A DNA stretch of 64,000 bases from a virus. Below are positions 1 through 9,700 of this stretch, in pieces. The DNA lies in the IMG/VR virus record IMGVR_UViG_3300031718_000001, positions 1-64,000 of that record, one strand, 5' to 3'. The first letter of the stretch is position 1. Each line of letters opens with the position of its first letter. The translations under genes and the position numbers were made by a program. Below the pieces are notes generated by a model, which saw only the letters and a program-made list of their open reading frames with translations, was not told the origin of the DNA and did not search any database.

Positions 1-631
1 GCCCCGGCGGCCGGACGGCTGGTTCCACGCCTCCCAGCACCCGATGGCGACAACCAAAGAGCTGTACCAGTGGATCGCCGGGCGCCAGCTCCCCGAGGAG
101 ATGGGATACGTCAGCCTCATGTCGGTGATGTTCGGTTCGTTGGCCCATGCCGTGTTCGAGGCGTTCCTCGACTGGACGGGAGTGGCCGTCCCGCTGCCGG
201 CCGCTGCGTGCCCGGCCTGCGGGCGCCCGCGCCGGCCGCTGCGTGCCCGGCCGAGCAACAAGTACTGCACCGAGCACGGGGCAATCGACGAGCGGACCCG
301 CTCGCGCTGCCACCTGGACAGCATCGTGGACTTCGGCGATGGCATGACCGGGTTCGACTTCAAGACCATCTGGCCGCTCGGGCTCCGCGGCGTCAAGGAC
401 ATGGACGAGGCATCGTTCAGGGAGAAGTGGCCGCACTACTGGGCGCAGATGCAGGAGTGCATGCGGATCACGGGCCTGCGCCGGTACATCGTGTTCTTCC
501 TGACCATGGGAAACCCGTGGGACACCAGGGAGTACCACTTCAGTTTCGACCCGGCGTTCGCGGCGGCCACCGAGAAGAAGTACCTCGACGTGATCTCCTG
601 CTGGGAGCGCGGGGCGGAGATCATCGCGTGA
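1..631 (+). CDS. PD-(D/E)XK family nuclease, 5' partial
   Basis: The reading frame is open to the left edge and is protein-like before the first ATG (44): it reads PDGWFHASQHPM, the FHxSxHP-type entry motif of phage PD-(D/E)XK nucleases, so the gene starts outside the window. Further on are a CPAC...C cysteine pair, and the acidic core VDFGD followed by GFDFKTI, whose D and K fit the (D/E)xK metal-binding site. Such Cas4/RecB-like nucleases act in phage recombination or DNA end processing. The stop codon overlaps the GTG start of the RuvC-like gene, so the two are translationally coupled, which fits a recombination/packaging cassette. The family assignment rests on motifs only; exact substrate is unknown. 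Confidence 0.7.
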   Translation, partial: PRRPDGWFHASQHPMATTKELYQWIAGRQLPEEMGYVSLMSVMFGSLAHAVFEAFLDWTGVAVPLPAAACPACGRPRRPLRARPSNKYCTEHGAIDERTRSRCHLDSIVDFGDGMTGFDFKTIWPLGLRGVKDMDEASFREKWPHYWAQMQECMRITGLRRYIVFFLTMGNPWDTREYHFSFDPAFAAATEKKYLDVISCWERGAEIIA

Positions 632-1233
632 CGGTCATCGACGATGCCCGCTCCCGGCTCCAGGGGCGTAAGCAGCCGGCTAAGGGAGATCCCTGGCACT
701 TCCCGCTCCTGGACGACTTCGCCCAGGGCATCCAGGTGCTCGCTTTCGATGCCACGCTGTCGCACACCGGCTGGATCCTGTTCGAGGTCACCCCGGCCCG
801 GATCCTCGTCAGGTATGCGGGGATCATCAACCCGCTCACCGACCTGACCGGTTACCGGGCCACCTGGGATAAGGCCCGGCACCTCAAGGCCGGCCTTGAC
901 TCGGTGATCCTCCAGCACGGCGGGGGGAGCGTGCACCGCGTGGTCGAGGCCCCGTCAGTCGGCGGCGGCAGCCGCACCGAGTCCAGCCTGATCGCCGGCA
1001 TGCTCGTCTGGCTCGACTGGCCGCGGGCCTGCCACGACATATCGGCCACCCACGTGTCCGCGGTCCTGCTCGGCGACGCCAGGGTGCGCAGCGCCGAGCG
1101 CAAGGTCGCCATCCGCGAGGCCGTGATCCGGCTGTGCCCGGAGGCCACGGGGAGGCGCTGGAACGAGCATATCCGCGACGCCCTGGCGACCGGCCTGACC
1201 TACCTGCACGATCTCAAGAGGGGGACCAAGTGA
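628..1233 (+). CDS. RuvC-like Holliday junction resolvase
   Basis: About 201 aa from a GTG that overlaps the previous stop (GTGA). RNase H-fold signatures are present: beta-strand 1 VLAFDATLSHTGW (first catalytic D in DxTxxxxG), a second acidic residue in HRVVEAPSVGGG, and a C-terminal helix RRWNEHIRDALATGL with the expected N-H-x3-DA acidic residue. This matches the RuvC-like resolvases of actinophages, which cut branched DNA before packaging. Its position beside a PD-(D/E)XK nuclease and upstream of the terminase supports that role. The N-terminal 35 residues before the RNase H core look like a flexible tail. Confidence 0.75.
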   Translation: MTVIDDARSRLQGRKQPAKGDPWHFPLLDDFAQGIQVLAFDATLSHTGWILFEVTPARILVRYAGIINPLTDLTGYRATWDKARHLKAGLDSVILQHGGGSVHRVVEAPSVGGGSRTESSLIAGMLVWLDWPRACHDISATHVSAVLLGDARVRSAERKVAIREAVIRLCPEATGRRWNEHIRDALATGLTYLHDLKRGTK

Positions 1234-1940
1234 GCGATGACCAGCATGTCCAGCAGAAGCAGCTAGAGCGCGTCCTGGCCAGCTCTGAAGAGCCGGCTGA
1301 CGTGACCCAGGAACGCGGGATGGAGGTGAGCCTCCCGCCGGACAGGACCCGCCAGTTCACCCACACCAGCTTCTCCCGGATGCGCACCACCTGGGCCGGC
1401 GACGACGCCGTTCGCATCGGCGAGATCACCGCGGTGACCAACGAGATCATCCAGGAGCAGTTCAGGGTCGCCTTCGCGATCGTCGAGCGGATCCACCGGC
1501 ATGTCCGGACCCCGAGGCTCGACACTGATACCGGCGAGCTGCTGCACTACCCGGACAACACCCCGATGTGGGAGCTGGACGAGCTGGGCGCTCCCGTCGA
1601 GAACTGGGGCCTGCTCGGCGACCGGGACCGGGAGACCCTGCTCGGGACGATCAACCTGTTCCTCTTCGAGTGGGAACTGCTCGCGGTAGACCGGTGGGCC
1701 GAGGCCATGTACTCGAAGGTCCAGTGGGAGGAACGGTTCGCGAAGGGGTTCACCGCGCTGCCGGGAATGCAGATCACCGGGAAGCCGACCATTGATGACC
1801 GGACCCACTGGGGGCACCTGCACTCAGCCGACGAGCGCTACTTCGCGGTCTTCCAGTCGGTGCTCAGCCGCAAGGCCGACGCCATCATCCGGTCCATGAT
1901 CCGGCTCCAGCGCCTGCTAGAGGGCACGACGATCCGGTAA
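1230..1940 (+). CDS. conserved-looking hypothetical protein
   Basis: A 236-aa protein starting at a GTG that overlaps the resolvase stop by four bases. Mostly helical and acidic, rich in W, E and R in its middle; no catalytic motif or membrane segment recognised. It is the last gene before the perfect 30-bp palindrome at 1956-1985, so it ends the first plus-strand unit. Function unknown; co-location suggests a packaging or recombination accessory role, which is inference. Confidence 0.6.
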   Translation: MSDDQHVQQKQLERVLASSEEPADVTQERGMEVSLPPDRTRQFTHTSFSRMRTTWAGDDAVRIGEITAVTNEIIQEQFRVAFAIVERIHRHVRTPRLDTDTGELLHYPDNTPMWELDELGAPVENWGLLGDRDRETLLGTINLFLFEWELLAVDRWAEAMYSKVQWEERFAKGFTALPGMQITGKPTIDDRTHWGHLHSADERYFAVFQSVLSRKADAIIRSMIRLQRLLEGTTIR

Positions 1941-1960
1941 ATACAGCTTATCTTGATAAG
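1940..1960 (+). promoter_or_regulatory. copy A of the recurrent spacer element (degenerate)
   Basis: AATACAGCTTATCTTGATAAG differs from the window-wide consensus at about three positions. It begins at the last base of the preceding gene's stop codon and its 3' end runs into the left arm of the terminator palindrome. A -10-like TAAGGC (1957-1962) would point at the sigma-like gene at 1984. Weakest of the plus-strand copies. Confidence 0.45.
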
Positions 1961-1985
1961 GCCGGGGCAATTGCCCCGGCCTTAT
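1956..1985 (+). terminator. perfect 30-bp palindrome, probable terminator
   Basis: ATAAGGCCGGGGCAA is followed directly by its exact reverse complement. The stem is very GC-rich with an AATT apex; A/T runs flank it on both sides, so it could work in either direction. It separates the resolvase unit from the sigma-like gene. Confidence 0.7.
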
Positions 1986-2475
1986 GTATTCTTTCTTCTT
2001 CCATGCTCTATCATCGCGCCAAGAACAAATTCGCCCCGGAAATAAATCGGCGGCTGTCTCCTGGGGGTGCGAAATAGATCACCGCGTGCTAAGAGAGCTA
2101 TTCCGGCATCTTCAGGAATTTGAGGTCCTGTTCCTGACAGAAGGAATAGACAGCCTGACTGGCCCAGACGGAACGATTTACTCACTCTTCGATCTGAGGC
2201 ATCTCTACGACATACGGGACGAACTTCTCTCGCCGCAGCGGGCGCGGGCGATCGAGTACTTCCTCTACCGCGACATGCGCGAGCAGGACGCGGCGGCGGC
2301 CATGGGCCTGTCCAGGGAGACGCCGGTTGCCATCTACGCCACCCAGGGGCTCAAGCAGCTCGCTCAGGCGTGGTCGGAGGGGATCTTGTGGAGGAGGGCA
2401 GAGAATGACGTACCAGGGAGCGCAGATGAGGCTCCGCAACGGGACTTGCAGGGAGCTGGAAGCCCTGGCGGATGA
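1984..2475 (+). CDS. sigma-70 region 4-like helix-turn-helix protein
   Basis: Up to 163 aa. Residues about 82-135 look like a sigma region 4 HTH: LSPQRARAIEYFLYRDMREQ, then DAAAAMGLSRETPVAIYATQGLKQLA, i.e. a 'reaches the threshold, loops, recognises' layout with a C-terminal recognition helix. No region 2 is visible, so it is not a complete sigma factor. The N-terminal ATG lies on the edge of the palindrome and no ribosome-binding site is obvious; a downstream GTG near 2086 is an alternative start. The C-terminal about 24 residues overlap the next gene and are probably less constrained. It could regulate late genes. Confidence 0.55.
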   Translation: MYSFFFHALSSRQEQIRPGNKSAAVSWGCEIDHRVLRELFRHLQEFEVLFLTEGIDSLTGPDGTIYSLFDLRHLYDIRDELLSPQRARAIEYFLYRDMREQDAAAAMGLSRETPVAIYATQGLKQLAQAWSEGILWRRAENDVPGSADEAPQRDLQGAGSPGG

Positions 2476-2743
2476 GCTGATCCGGCTGCAACTGGTCGGC
2501 GTCACATCGCGCAAGGACAAGGCGGACATCCTGACGCCCTGGAAACAGCAGGATCGCTGGGACCACGAGGTCTACCCGGCCAGCGGCACCGCGGACCCGG
2601 CCGTGCGCCGGGGCATGTTCGGCCGGACCTGGAACGGCAAGTACCCGCACCTCAACTCGCGGGACGGTCATTACCCCGTCCGGCGTGCCCAGGACGGCCT
2701 GGACACCTACACCGGGGATGACGGCTACGACGGCGATGAGTAG
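2405..2743 (+). CDS. hypothetical protein
   Basis: 112 aa; start chosen at the ATG preceded by GGAGGAGGGCAGAGA, a strong ribosome-binding site, although it overlaps the sigma-like frame by 71 bases. Helical N-terminal half (ELEALADELIRLQLVG) and a W/Y/D-rich second half with the short segments RTWNGKYPHLNSRDGHY. No known domain. Its stop overlaps the next start. Confidence 0.6.
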   Translation: MTYQGAQMRLRNGTCRELEALADELIRLQLVGVTSRKDKADILTPWKQQDRWDHEVYPASGTADPAVRRGMFGRTWNGKYPHLNSRDGHYPVRRAQDGLDTYTGDDGYDGDE

Positions 2744-3341
2744 CGAGCCCGCCACCCGCCGGGTGCTCATCGGCGGGGTGGCCTTCGACAAGCCGTGGGA
2801 CCAGAGCTGCGCTGCCTGCCGGTCACCGTGGCTGGCGCACATCGACTCGGCCCTGGCCGAAGGCTACTCGCTGCGCCAGATCGGCAAGCTGCTGGCCGGC
2901 CGCCGCCCGGCCGTGCCCAACGAGACGGTGCTGCGGGCGCACATCCAGCACCTGGCCGGCCCGCACCTGAAGGCCCGCCTGGCGTTCGAGGAGGCGGCCC
3001 AGTCCCGCGGCGACGATACCAGCTCGACCTCGGCCCGGATGGAGGACGCCCTCGCGGCGATCATCCGCGAGGGCACCGAGCGCCTGGTGCACGGCGAGCT
3101 GGACGTGGGCGCCCGGGAAATGATCGCCGCGATGCGGCTGACCGCGCAGATAGAGCGCTCCCGGGAGGGCGAAGGCGTGGAGGCCTCTGCGTGGCAGGCA
3201 GCCTTCATGGAGTTCTTCGAGATCGTCCGCAAGCACCTGGGCCACGCCCAGTGGAAGGCGTTCGTCACCGACGTGTACGCCAGCCCGGCCATCCGGGCCG
3301 TGCTCGCTGAACCCCAGGAACTGACCGGAGGCCCCAGGTGA
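2736..3341 (+). CDS. HTH/zinc protein, possible terminase small subunit
   Basis: 201 aa from the ATG at 2736, overlapping the previous gene by 8 bases. A CAAC pair near the N-terminus is followed by SLRQIGKLLAGRRPAVPNETVLRAHIQHL, a plausible helix-turn-helix, then a long helical oligomerisation-like region. Two small genes separate it from the large terminase. Small terminases are HTH-plus-helical proteins in this genome position, so this is the best candidate, but sequence motifs for that family are not diagnostic. Confidence 0.5.
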   Translation: MSSEPATRRVLIGGVAFDKPWDQSCAACRSPWLAHIDSALAEGYSLRQIGKLLAGRRPAVPNETVLRAHIQHLAGPHLKARLAFEEAAQSRGDDTSSTSARMEDALAAIIREGTERLVHGELDVGAREMIAAMRLTAQIERSREGEGVEASAWQAAFMEFFEIVRKHLGHAQWKAFVTDVYASPAIRAVLAEPQELTGGPR

Positions 3342-3754
3342 GCAACATCCTCGACCTGTACGACCACGAAGTGAAGCAGGTCACCGAGCTGCTGGCGGAG
3401 CTGAACGATCGGGTCAGCCGCCGGCGCGTCAACTACGGCGACTTCGAGCGCGAGGTCCGGGACCGGTTCGCGCGCCTCGGCTTCCTGGTGGACGTGAACT
3501 GGTACCGGTTCTCGGTCGATGGCGCCGAGCAGGAAGACGCCGCGATGCCGGAGATCACGATCACCGGCCGCACCGACGACAAGTTCCGGTTCGACCCCGA
3601 CCGCCAGGTCCACGAGGCGGTGCACAACGTCCTCGACCTGCCCGGCGAAGAGGGATGGATCAAGACGGACCCGGAAACAGTGAGGAGGTTCCTCGACGGG
3701 AACGGAGGACACGGCCATGGACACGAGCACGGAGAAGGTCACCGTCACGGCTGA
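3338..3754 (+). CDS. hypothetical protein with His-rich tail
   Basis: 138 aa, GTG start overlapping the previous stop (GTGA). N-terminal helical heptads (EVKQVTELLAELNDRVSRR), a central beta segment (FLVDVNWYRFSVDG, EITITGRT), and a C-terminal GHGHGHEHGEGHRHG tail likely to bind metal. The tail lies in the overlap with the next gene. Head-completion or packaging accessory is possible from position only. Confidence 0.55.
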   Translation: MSNILDLYDHEVKQVTELLAELNDRVSRRRVNYGDFEREVRDRFARLGFLVDVNWYRFSVDGAEQEDAAMPEITITGRTDDKFRFDPDRQVHEAVHNVLDLPGEEGWIKTDPETVRRFLDGNGGHGHGHEHGEGHRHG

Positions 3755-4196
3755 GATGCACCAGGTGGCGCCTTACCCGTACATCCTGCGGGACCTGGTG
3801 GACGTGCTGGAGTACCGGCAGCATCTCGGCTGGCGCGTGTGGCTGGAGAACGACTACCAGCGGGACAAGCCCGGCCGCCATGCCGGCGAGAGCCGGGGCC
3901 TGACGCTGATCGTCCAGCGGCACGGGCACGACACCTACGACCCGGGCACGAACGTCACGGTCAGCCACTGCTTCGCGGTTCCCCCGGCCACCTATGACGA
4001 GCGGTCGTGGCAGCGCTGGCTGTTCGACCGGCTGGGCGACGTGGACGTGCACGAGCGGATGGAGGATTTCGTGATCGGCGGTCACCGGCCTTACGCTCCC
4101 AGCCACGGGCCGGGAAACGACCCGTATATGGTCCGGGAGCTGGGCACCGAGGACGACCGGCGGACGCGGTTCACTGGCGAGCTGAGCCCGGAGTAG
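3717..4196 (+). CDS. hypothetical protein preceding terminase
   Basis: 159 aa from an ATG with GGAGGA upstream, overlapping the previous gene by 38 bases. Begins with a helical YPYILRDLVDVLEYRQHLGW segment followed by beta-rich ESRGLTLIVQRHGHDTY and a mixed C-terminal half. Ends 3 bp before the terminase GTG. No recognised family; position suggests a virion or packaging accessory. Confidence 0.55.
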   Translation: MDTSTEKVTVTAEMHQVAPYPYILRDLVDVLEYRQHLGWRVWLENDYQRDKPGRHAGESRGLTLIVQRHGHDTYDPGTNVTVSHCFAVPPATYDERSWQRWLFDRLGDVDVHERMEDFVIGGHRPYAPSHGPGNDPYMVRELGTEDDRRTRFTGELSPE

Positions 4197-4199
4197 CCG

Positions 4200-6323
4200 G
4201 TGGCCATCAGCCGCTGGGAGACCCCGGATACGGCACAGGCCGGGCCGCTGGACGTGATGGCCTGGTTCGACGGGCCGCCGGTTCCCGACCCGATCACTTT
4301 CATGATCGGCGAGGACTGGCTGGACAAGCCGAACCTGTACCCGCGCCAGGCCACGCTGATCAAGATCATCTTCCTGCGGGATGACCTGTTCACGGAGTAC
4401 GACCGCCGGGTCATCGCCGAGTGGCAGCAGCGGTTCACCGAGACCAACCCGGACGCCGTGGACAATAAGTTCGACGCGCGGACGAAAGGCCTCCAGCCGG
4501 ACCTGTTCGAGCGGATCGCCTATCTCAAGGCGCGCGGCTACCGGTGGTTTCCCGAGCTGATCATCGCGATCGGCCGCCGCGGGTCCAAGGGCTACCTGTC
4601 CGCGCTGTGCATGGCCTACGTGCTGTGGAACTACCTGTCCAAGGGCAACCCGCAGGAGTACTACGGCATCGACTCGAACAAGCCGCTGGCCTGCGCGGTG
4701 TTCGCCGGCAAGAAGCAGCAGGCGATCGAGAACCTGTGGGGCGACCTGTACAGCGTGCTGACCACGGCGCCGTGCTTCACCGGCTACATCAGCGAGGCCC
4801 AGGTCGAGTCGCTGACCATCTACGCGCCGTACGACTTCGTGCGGATGCACAAGCTGGCCCAGCGGGGCATCGCCTCCAGCAAGGACATGGCCACGTTCCG
4901 GGTGGTGCCCCGCGAGTCCACCCCCATCGCGCCCCGCGGGCCGGCCGGCTGCATCCTGGCCTTCGATGAGGCCGCGCACGTGAAAAACGCGGGCGTGACC
5001 CGCGAGTTCGGCATCGTGTACGGCGCGGCGAAGCCGTCCCTGGACCAGTTCGGCACCGACGGCTTCGTGGTGCTGCCCTCCAGCACCTGGGAGATGATCG
5101 GCAAGTTCTACGAGCTGTGGGAGCTGTCGCTCCAGCGCGAGCAGGACGGCGAGGACGGCGAGTACGTGCCGGCCTACCCGGACAAGTTCATGGTCCAGCT
5201 CGAATCCTGGGCGATCTACGAGGACTGGGAACTGGCCCCGCTGCTGCCGCTGTTCCCCGGGGGGTTCACGGGCGACCTGGACGAGTACGACCCGGAGGCG
5301 CTCCCCCGGCTCGGCAAGCTGAAGGGCGCCATCCAGGCCTATGACGAGGGCATGGCCCGCGAGGAGAAGGCTAACCCGGACACCTTTGCCGTAGAGAGGA
5401 GATCAGACTGGGCGACCGCGATGGACGCCTACCTGAACGCAGCCAGGATCGACGCGATGTTCGAGCCGTGGACTGACCGCCTGCCGGAGAACGGGCGCCC
5501 CGAGCTGGTCATGCAGACCCGCGGCCCGCTGTCGGTCACCTACACCGCGCACGGCGACCCCTCGTCGGTGAACTGCCGGTTCGGCCTGGCGGTCGCGCAC
5601 ACCGAGCACGACGACGCGGGCCTGGAGCATGCGGTCTTCGACCTGATCCACTTCTGGGATCCGGCCGACTTCGAGGATCACACCATCGACTATGACGAGG
5701 TGCGGGACTGGATCTTCGACAACGTGATCATCCGGTTCATGCCGGATGAGATGACCTTCGACCAGTTCAACTCGGTCGCCAGCGTCCAGGCCCTCCAGAA
5801 GAAGGTGCGCGGCGAGCGGCTGCCCAAGAACATCGTGGTCTACGAGCGCACCGCTACCGCCCCGCTGAACTGGATGACCTGGGAGATGTTCAAGGCGGCG
5901 CTGAACATGGGGTTCGTGCACAGCCCGGCGCATGCCGAGGCCAAGGACGAGCTGCGGTTCGTGCAGAAGCCCGAGGGCGTCCAGAAGGTCGTGCCGGCCT
6001 CGACCGGCCCGGTGCAGACCAAGGACATCGCCGACTGCATCGCGATCGTGACCGCCCGGCTGCTCGGCGAGCAGATGAAGGCCTACCTGGCCAAGGACCT
6101 GAAGAACCAGCGCCCGCACGTGTCGCAGTTCGGCGGCCAGGACGCGCTCGACCGGTTCAGCCCCGAGCACATGAACCCGTACGCCGCCTCGCTGGGCGTC
6201 CCGTCCGGTATCCGCGGCGGCCTGGCGCGGGGCATGAGGCCGGCCCCGGTGGGCAGGGGAGGCAGGACCGGCGGCGGCCGTCTGGGCATGAGCCCGCTCG
6301 GCGCTCGCCGTCACCGCTCGTGA
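4200..6323 (+). CDS. terL: terminase large subunit
   Basis: 707 aa, GTG start. The ATPase that pumps DNA into the prohead and cuts it. The P-loop is a phage variant, GRRGSKGY at about residues 125-132, preceded by a hydrophobic strand; Walker B is CILAFDEAAHV at about 251-261 with the DE pair (256-257). The C-terminal half has acidic strands suiting an RNase H-fold nuclease: VFDLIHFWDP near 480 and the region around FMPDEMTFDQFNS near 520. The tail (last about 45 residues) is Gly/Arg-rich. Length fits the family. The portal gene is not next door but at 61479, which is unusual. Confidence 0.93.
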   Translation: MAISRWETPDTAQAGPLDVMAWFDGPPVPDPITFMIGEDWLDKPNLYPRQATLIKIIFLRDDLFTEYDRRVIAEWQQRFTETNPDAVDNKFDARTKGLQPDLFERIAYLKARGYRWFPELIIAIGRRGSKGYLSALCMAYVLWNYLSKGNPQEYYGIDSNKPLACAVFAGKKQQAIENLWGDLYSVLTTAPCFTGYISEAQVESLTIYAPYDFVRMHKLAQRGIASSKDMATFRVVPRESTPIAPRGPAGCILAFDEAAHVKNAGVTREFGIVYGAAKPSLDQFGTDGFVVLPSSTWEMIGKFYELWELSLQREQDGEDGEYVPAYPDKFMVQLESWAIYEDWELAPLLPLFPGGFTGDLDEYDPEALPRLGKLKGAIQAYDEGMAREEKANPDTFAVERRSDWATAMDAYLNAARIDAMFEPWTDRLPENGRPELVMQTRGPLSVTYTAHGDPSSVNCRFGLAVAHTEHDDAGLEHAVFDLIHFWDPADFEDHTIDYDEVRDWIFDNVIIRFMPDEMTFDQFNSVASVQALQKKVRGERLPKNIVVYERTATAPLNWMTWEMFKAALNMGFVHSPAHAEAKDELRFVQKPEGVQKVVPASTGPVQTKDIADCIAIVTARLLGEQMKAYLAKDLKNQRPHVSQFGGQDALDRFSPEHMNPYAASLGVPSGIRGGLARGMRPAPVGRGGRTGGGRLGMSPLGARRHRS

Positions 6324-6399
6324 GCACTGCTGACCGCGAAACTACTGACCAGTTAGCATTACAAGGTAAGTTGCCACACACAACCCGACAGGGAGCGTC

Positions 6400-6639
6400 A
6401 TGACTCACACGGGACGGCCCGCCCCCGGGAACAGGATGGGCGAGCGGCCCGCGGCGAACAGCCGGGCGGGCTGCGCGAACTGCCGTCACCCCAAGGCACT
6501 GCACTCGAACGGGACGACTGAGTGCAAGGCCTTCGCCTGCACAGCCGGTCCTGATGGCATCGCATGCCAGGGCTTCGTGACTGCCGGGGAGCTGGCTGCT
6601 GCTGCCGAGCCAGCCGGCACGGAGTGCCTGGCCTCCTGA
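6400..6639 (+). CDS. small cysteine-rich protein
   Basis: 79 aa; AGGGAGCGTC upstream of the ATG gives a ribosome-binding site. The core CANCRHPKALH...C...C...C suggests a single zinc-ribbon-like site. It is the last gene before the hairpin-T5 terminator at 6649. The 76-bp gap upstream (6324-6399) is AT-richer than its surroundings (GTTAGCATTACAAGG) and may hold a promoter, but no clear pair of hexamers is visible. Function unknown. Confidence 0.6.
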   Translation: MTHTGRPAPGNRMGERPAANSRAGCANCRHPKALHSNGTTECKAFACTAGPDGIACQGFVTAGELAAAAEPAGTECLAS

Positions 6640-6648
6640 CCCTCCACC

Positions 6649-6680
6649 AGGCGGGGGTGAGTGACCGCCCCCGCCTTTTT
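6649..6680 (+). terminator. rho-independent terminator
   Basis: AGGCGGGGG (6649-6657) pairs with CCCCCGCCT (6668-6676) around a 10-nt loop and is followed by a run of T. It closes the terminase unit, so the giant genes downstream need their own promoter. Confidence 0.85.
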
Positions 6681-6735
6681 GCTGCCCCAGAAGGTGCAGG
6701 AGGCCTCCATGCAGCGGCAGCAATCGCGCTCGTCA

Positions 6736-6756
6736 AATACAGGGATTATTGCTAAC
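6736..6756 (+). promoter_or_regulatory. copy B: leaderless-type promoter with spacer element
   Basis: AATACAGGGATTATTGC forms a 17-bp spacer between TCGTCA and a -10-like TAACCT (6753-6758). The ATG at 6766 begins exactly 7 nt after that -10, and no ribosome-binding site precedes it. It follows the terminator at 6649-6680, so it is the likely promoter of the giant-gene unit. Confidence 0.65.
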
Positions 6757-6765
6757 CTTGGTCCT

Positions 6766-9700
6766 ATGGCGGACGACTTCCTCATGCATTTCGAGGCTGC
6801 CGGCGAGCCCGAGCAGCCATGGGCGTCTATCCGCACGGCCGGGCCGGATGAGTACGGCAAGTACGTCTACCCCGACTACCCGGCCAAGACCCCCGCCACC
6901 CTGGCGCGTTACTTCCGCAAGAACGAGCCGGACTACTACGCGGCCGTCCGCCAGCACGTCGAGGCGCACGGCGTGCAGGAGCCCGTGCTGCTCCGGTACC
7001 GGGACGGGGGCGGCCACCCGCTGAAGAAGCCGGTGGTGATGGGCGGTCATCACCGTGCTGCCGCGGCCTGGGAACTGGGCCAGTCGCTCCCGGTCGGCGA
7101 CTACGACAACCCCGAGCACTACGAGGCATCCAATACGGGCTTCGCCCAGCAGTGGTGGCGTGACCATTCCGCACTGAAGGAGCAGTACACCGACCCGCGC
7201 ACCCGGACAGCCGCAGTGCGGCCCGGCCGGGGCGAGAAGGCCTGCCTGTGCTGCAAGGGCAGCGGCTCGCACAATGACGGGTCCGAATGTGATCAGTGCG
7301 ACGAGTCCGGCTTGCTGCACAGCAACGAGGAGCAGCGCTACTGTCCTGGCCAGCCGCAGCCGAGGCGCCGCCGCTGGCGCGAGCCGGTCACCGGAAGCTT
7401 CGAGGATGCCGAGCCGGAGGCCAGGCAGGCACGGTTCGACCGGGCGCGGGAGTGGCTGGAGCGCAACACCGATGCTCACTCGGGAACCGTGGACATCCCT
7501 GCGCACTGGGGGCATCACGTAGATAACCAGACGATCCACCACATCCTGGATACGCACGGCTGGCCGCGTGACGAGTCCGACCGCGAGGACCACTGGAGCC
7601 ACATCGAGCCTGAGAACTTCCCGGTGCACCAGCCGATCCACCAGCATCAGGGCTTCGTCTGGCCTGGCGGGGTCGAGGACAAGATGATCGGGGCGATGGA
7701 GGATTCGCGTCCGTGGGACGACCAGCCAGCTAAGATCGTCCGGCACGAGGGGAACAGCTACCTGCTCGACGGCCATCACAAGCTCGCGGGTGCGCGGCTC
7801 CTCGGCCAGGACAGCATCGAGGCGCACGTCTTCGACACCAGCAAGCCGGAGACCTACCCGGAGCACTGCCGGGAGTGCCAGGACGAAGGCGTTGAGATGA
7901 CGAGGCGCCCGGAGACGGCGCACACCGCTGCCCGCCCCGGTTACCAGGGACAGCACCACCCGCTCTCCTGGAATGCGCCGATGCACGCAACTGAGGATGC
8001 GCCCGGGTTCTACGGCGATCCAGGGCGCCACACCTACGGCGAGGGCGCCGATGAGACGCTAGACCAGTTCCGGAAGGCCCGGGGGAACCCGGACCACCCG
8101 GTGCGCATCTACCGGACGATGCCGCTCCATGCCGGGGGCACGATCAACACGGGCGACTGGGTATCGCTCGGCCGCGAGGCCCCCCTCGACCTGGCCGAGC
8201 AGCGCAACTACCACGACCCGGACTCGCTGTTCACCGATCCGCTGCCCGACCACAGCCGTTATCACACGTATGAGGCCACGGTGCCAGCCCGCCACGTCCG
8301 CAACGGCGGCGACATGATGGAGTGGGGCTACTGGGGCGATCCTGTCCAGGGCGAGCACTCACCGGGCTGCTGCGACCAGCACACGGCCGGGCTTGATGTT
8401 TCTGCGAGCGCCGGGGACGAACCTTCAAGTGACTATAAGGATCTTCTCGGTCACTTCGAGGCAGCCGACTCTTCTGTTTATCACGGTGTGCATATTCCAC
8501 CAGGCGGCCCGGAAGACGATCCCGAGTGGGCATCGCCGATGCACGACGTGCGCAATGCGATGCCGCGGGCTTACGCCGGCTGGGATGCTGAGTCCGGCCG
8601 TCAGCTACAGGCATCCGAGGGAAAGCCCGATCACCCGGTCACGGTATACCGGGCGCTGCCCGCTGACCGCCGGGAATTCAACACCGGGGACTGGGTGACC
8701 ACCTCGGGCGCCTATGCCCGCCAGCACGGCGAGAGCAACCTGCGCCACGCCCCGTGGCACGTGGTGAGGGCTGATGTCCCGGCCAGGCACCTGTTCAACG
8801 AGGGCTACATGACCGAGTGGGGCTACCAGGGACCGCACATCGCGAATCCTGCGGTCCACTACGTCGGCCATGATCACGACCGCAGGGAGGCTTCATTGGA
8901 AGCCGAAGCGTCCGGAGACGACTACCGGCTGACGCACGGTGCGCCAGGTCCGCAGTCCGGTCACCTGCCGCTGCACCACTACACGGGCGAGGACCCCGAC
9001 AGCCATGTGCGCGTCTACCGCTCGGCTCCGGCCGGAACCGAGTCCATTAACACGGGCGACTGGGTATCGCTCAACCCGGCCTATGCCCACCGGCACGGCT
9101 ACGGCGAGGCGAGGGACGGCGGGAACTGGCCCGTCTACACGGCTGAGGTCCCGCAGCGGCACGTGCACTGGGACGAGAACGACCCGGACGAGCACGGCTA
9201 CAACGGCCCGGCCCTCCATCACCCGGACGTGCATGACGAGGAGACCGGCGCGCTGCACGACTGGGACGACTACCACGAGGCGCATCCGCACGGCCAGGAG
9301 GCGTGGCTGGGCGGCTCGGTGCACCTGCCCGTTGCCGAGCACGACTTTGCCCACGACGAGTTCGAGTGGGAGCCCGACCGGGCCGACACGGTGCTCAGCG
9401 CGGCCCGCGAGCAGGGCGCGCTCCATAACGCCCGCTGGCGCGATGACATCTACCCGGCCCGTGAGGATGCCGAAGGCCACGCGGCCCAGCACCTCGGCGC
9501 GGTACCCGAGGGCCACCGGCTGACCGCGTTCACCGTGCACCGCAACGACGCCGGCGCGATCGACGACATCGGGCTCCATCATTACGAGCCGTCAGATGAC
9601 CCGTATGTGCGCCGCCCTTACGCCTTCGCCGATCTGAGTGAGCACAATTACAGCCACCCGGCGGTCGAGGAGGCCGGGCGCGGCCATCAGGCAGCCTACG

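Noticed and set aside
3660-4979. Long minus-strand open frames opposite terminase and giants
   Set aside because: They mirror real plus-strand genes, show Arg/Pro/Val-rich shadow composition and lack ribosome-binding sites; a by-product of high GC.
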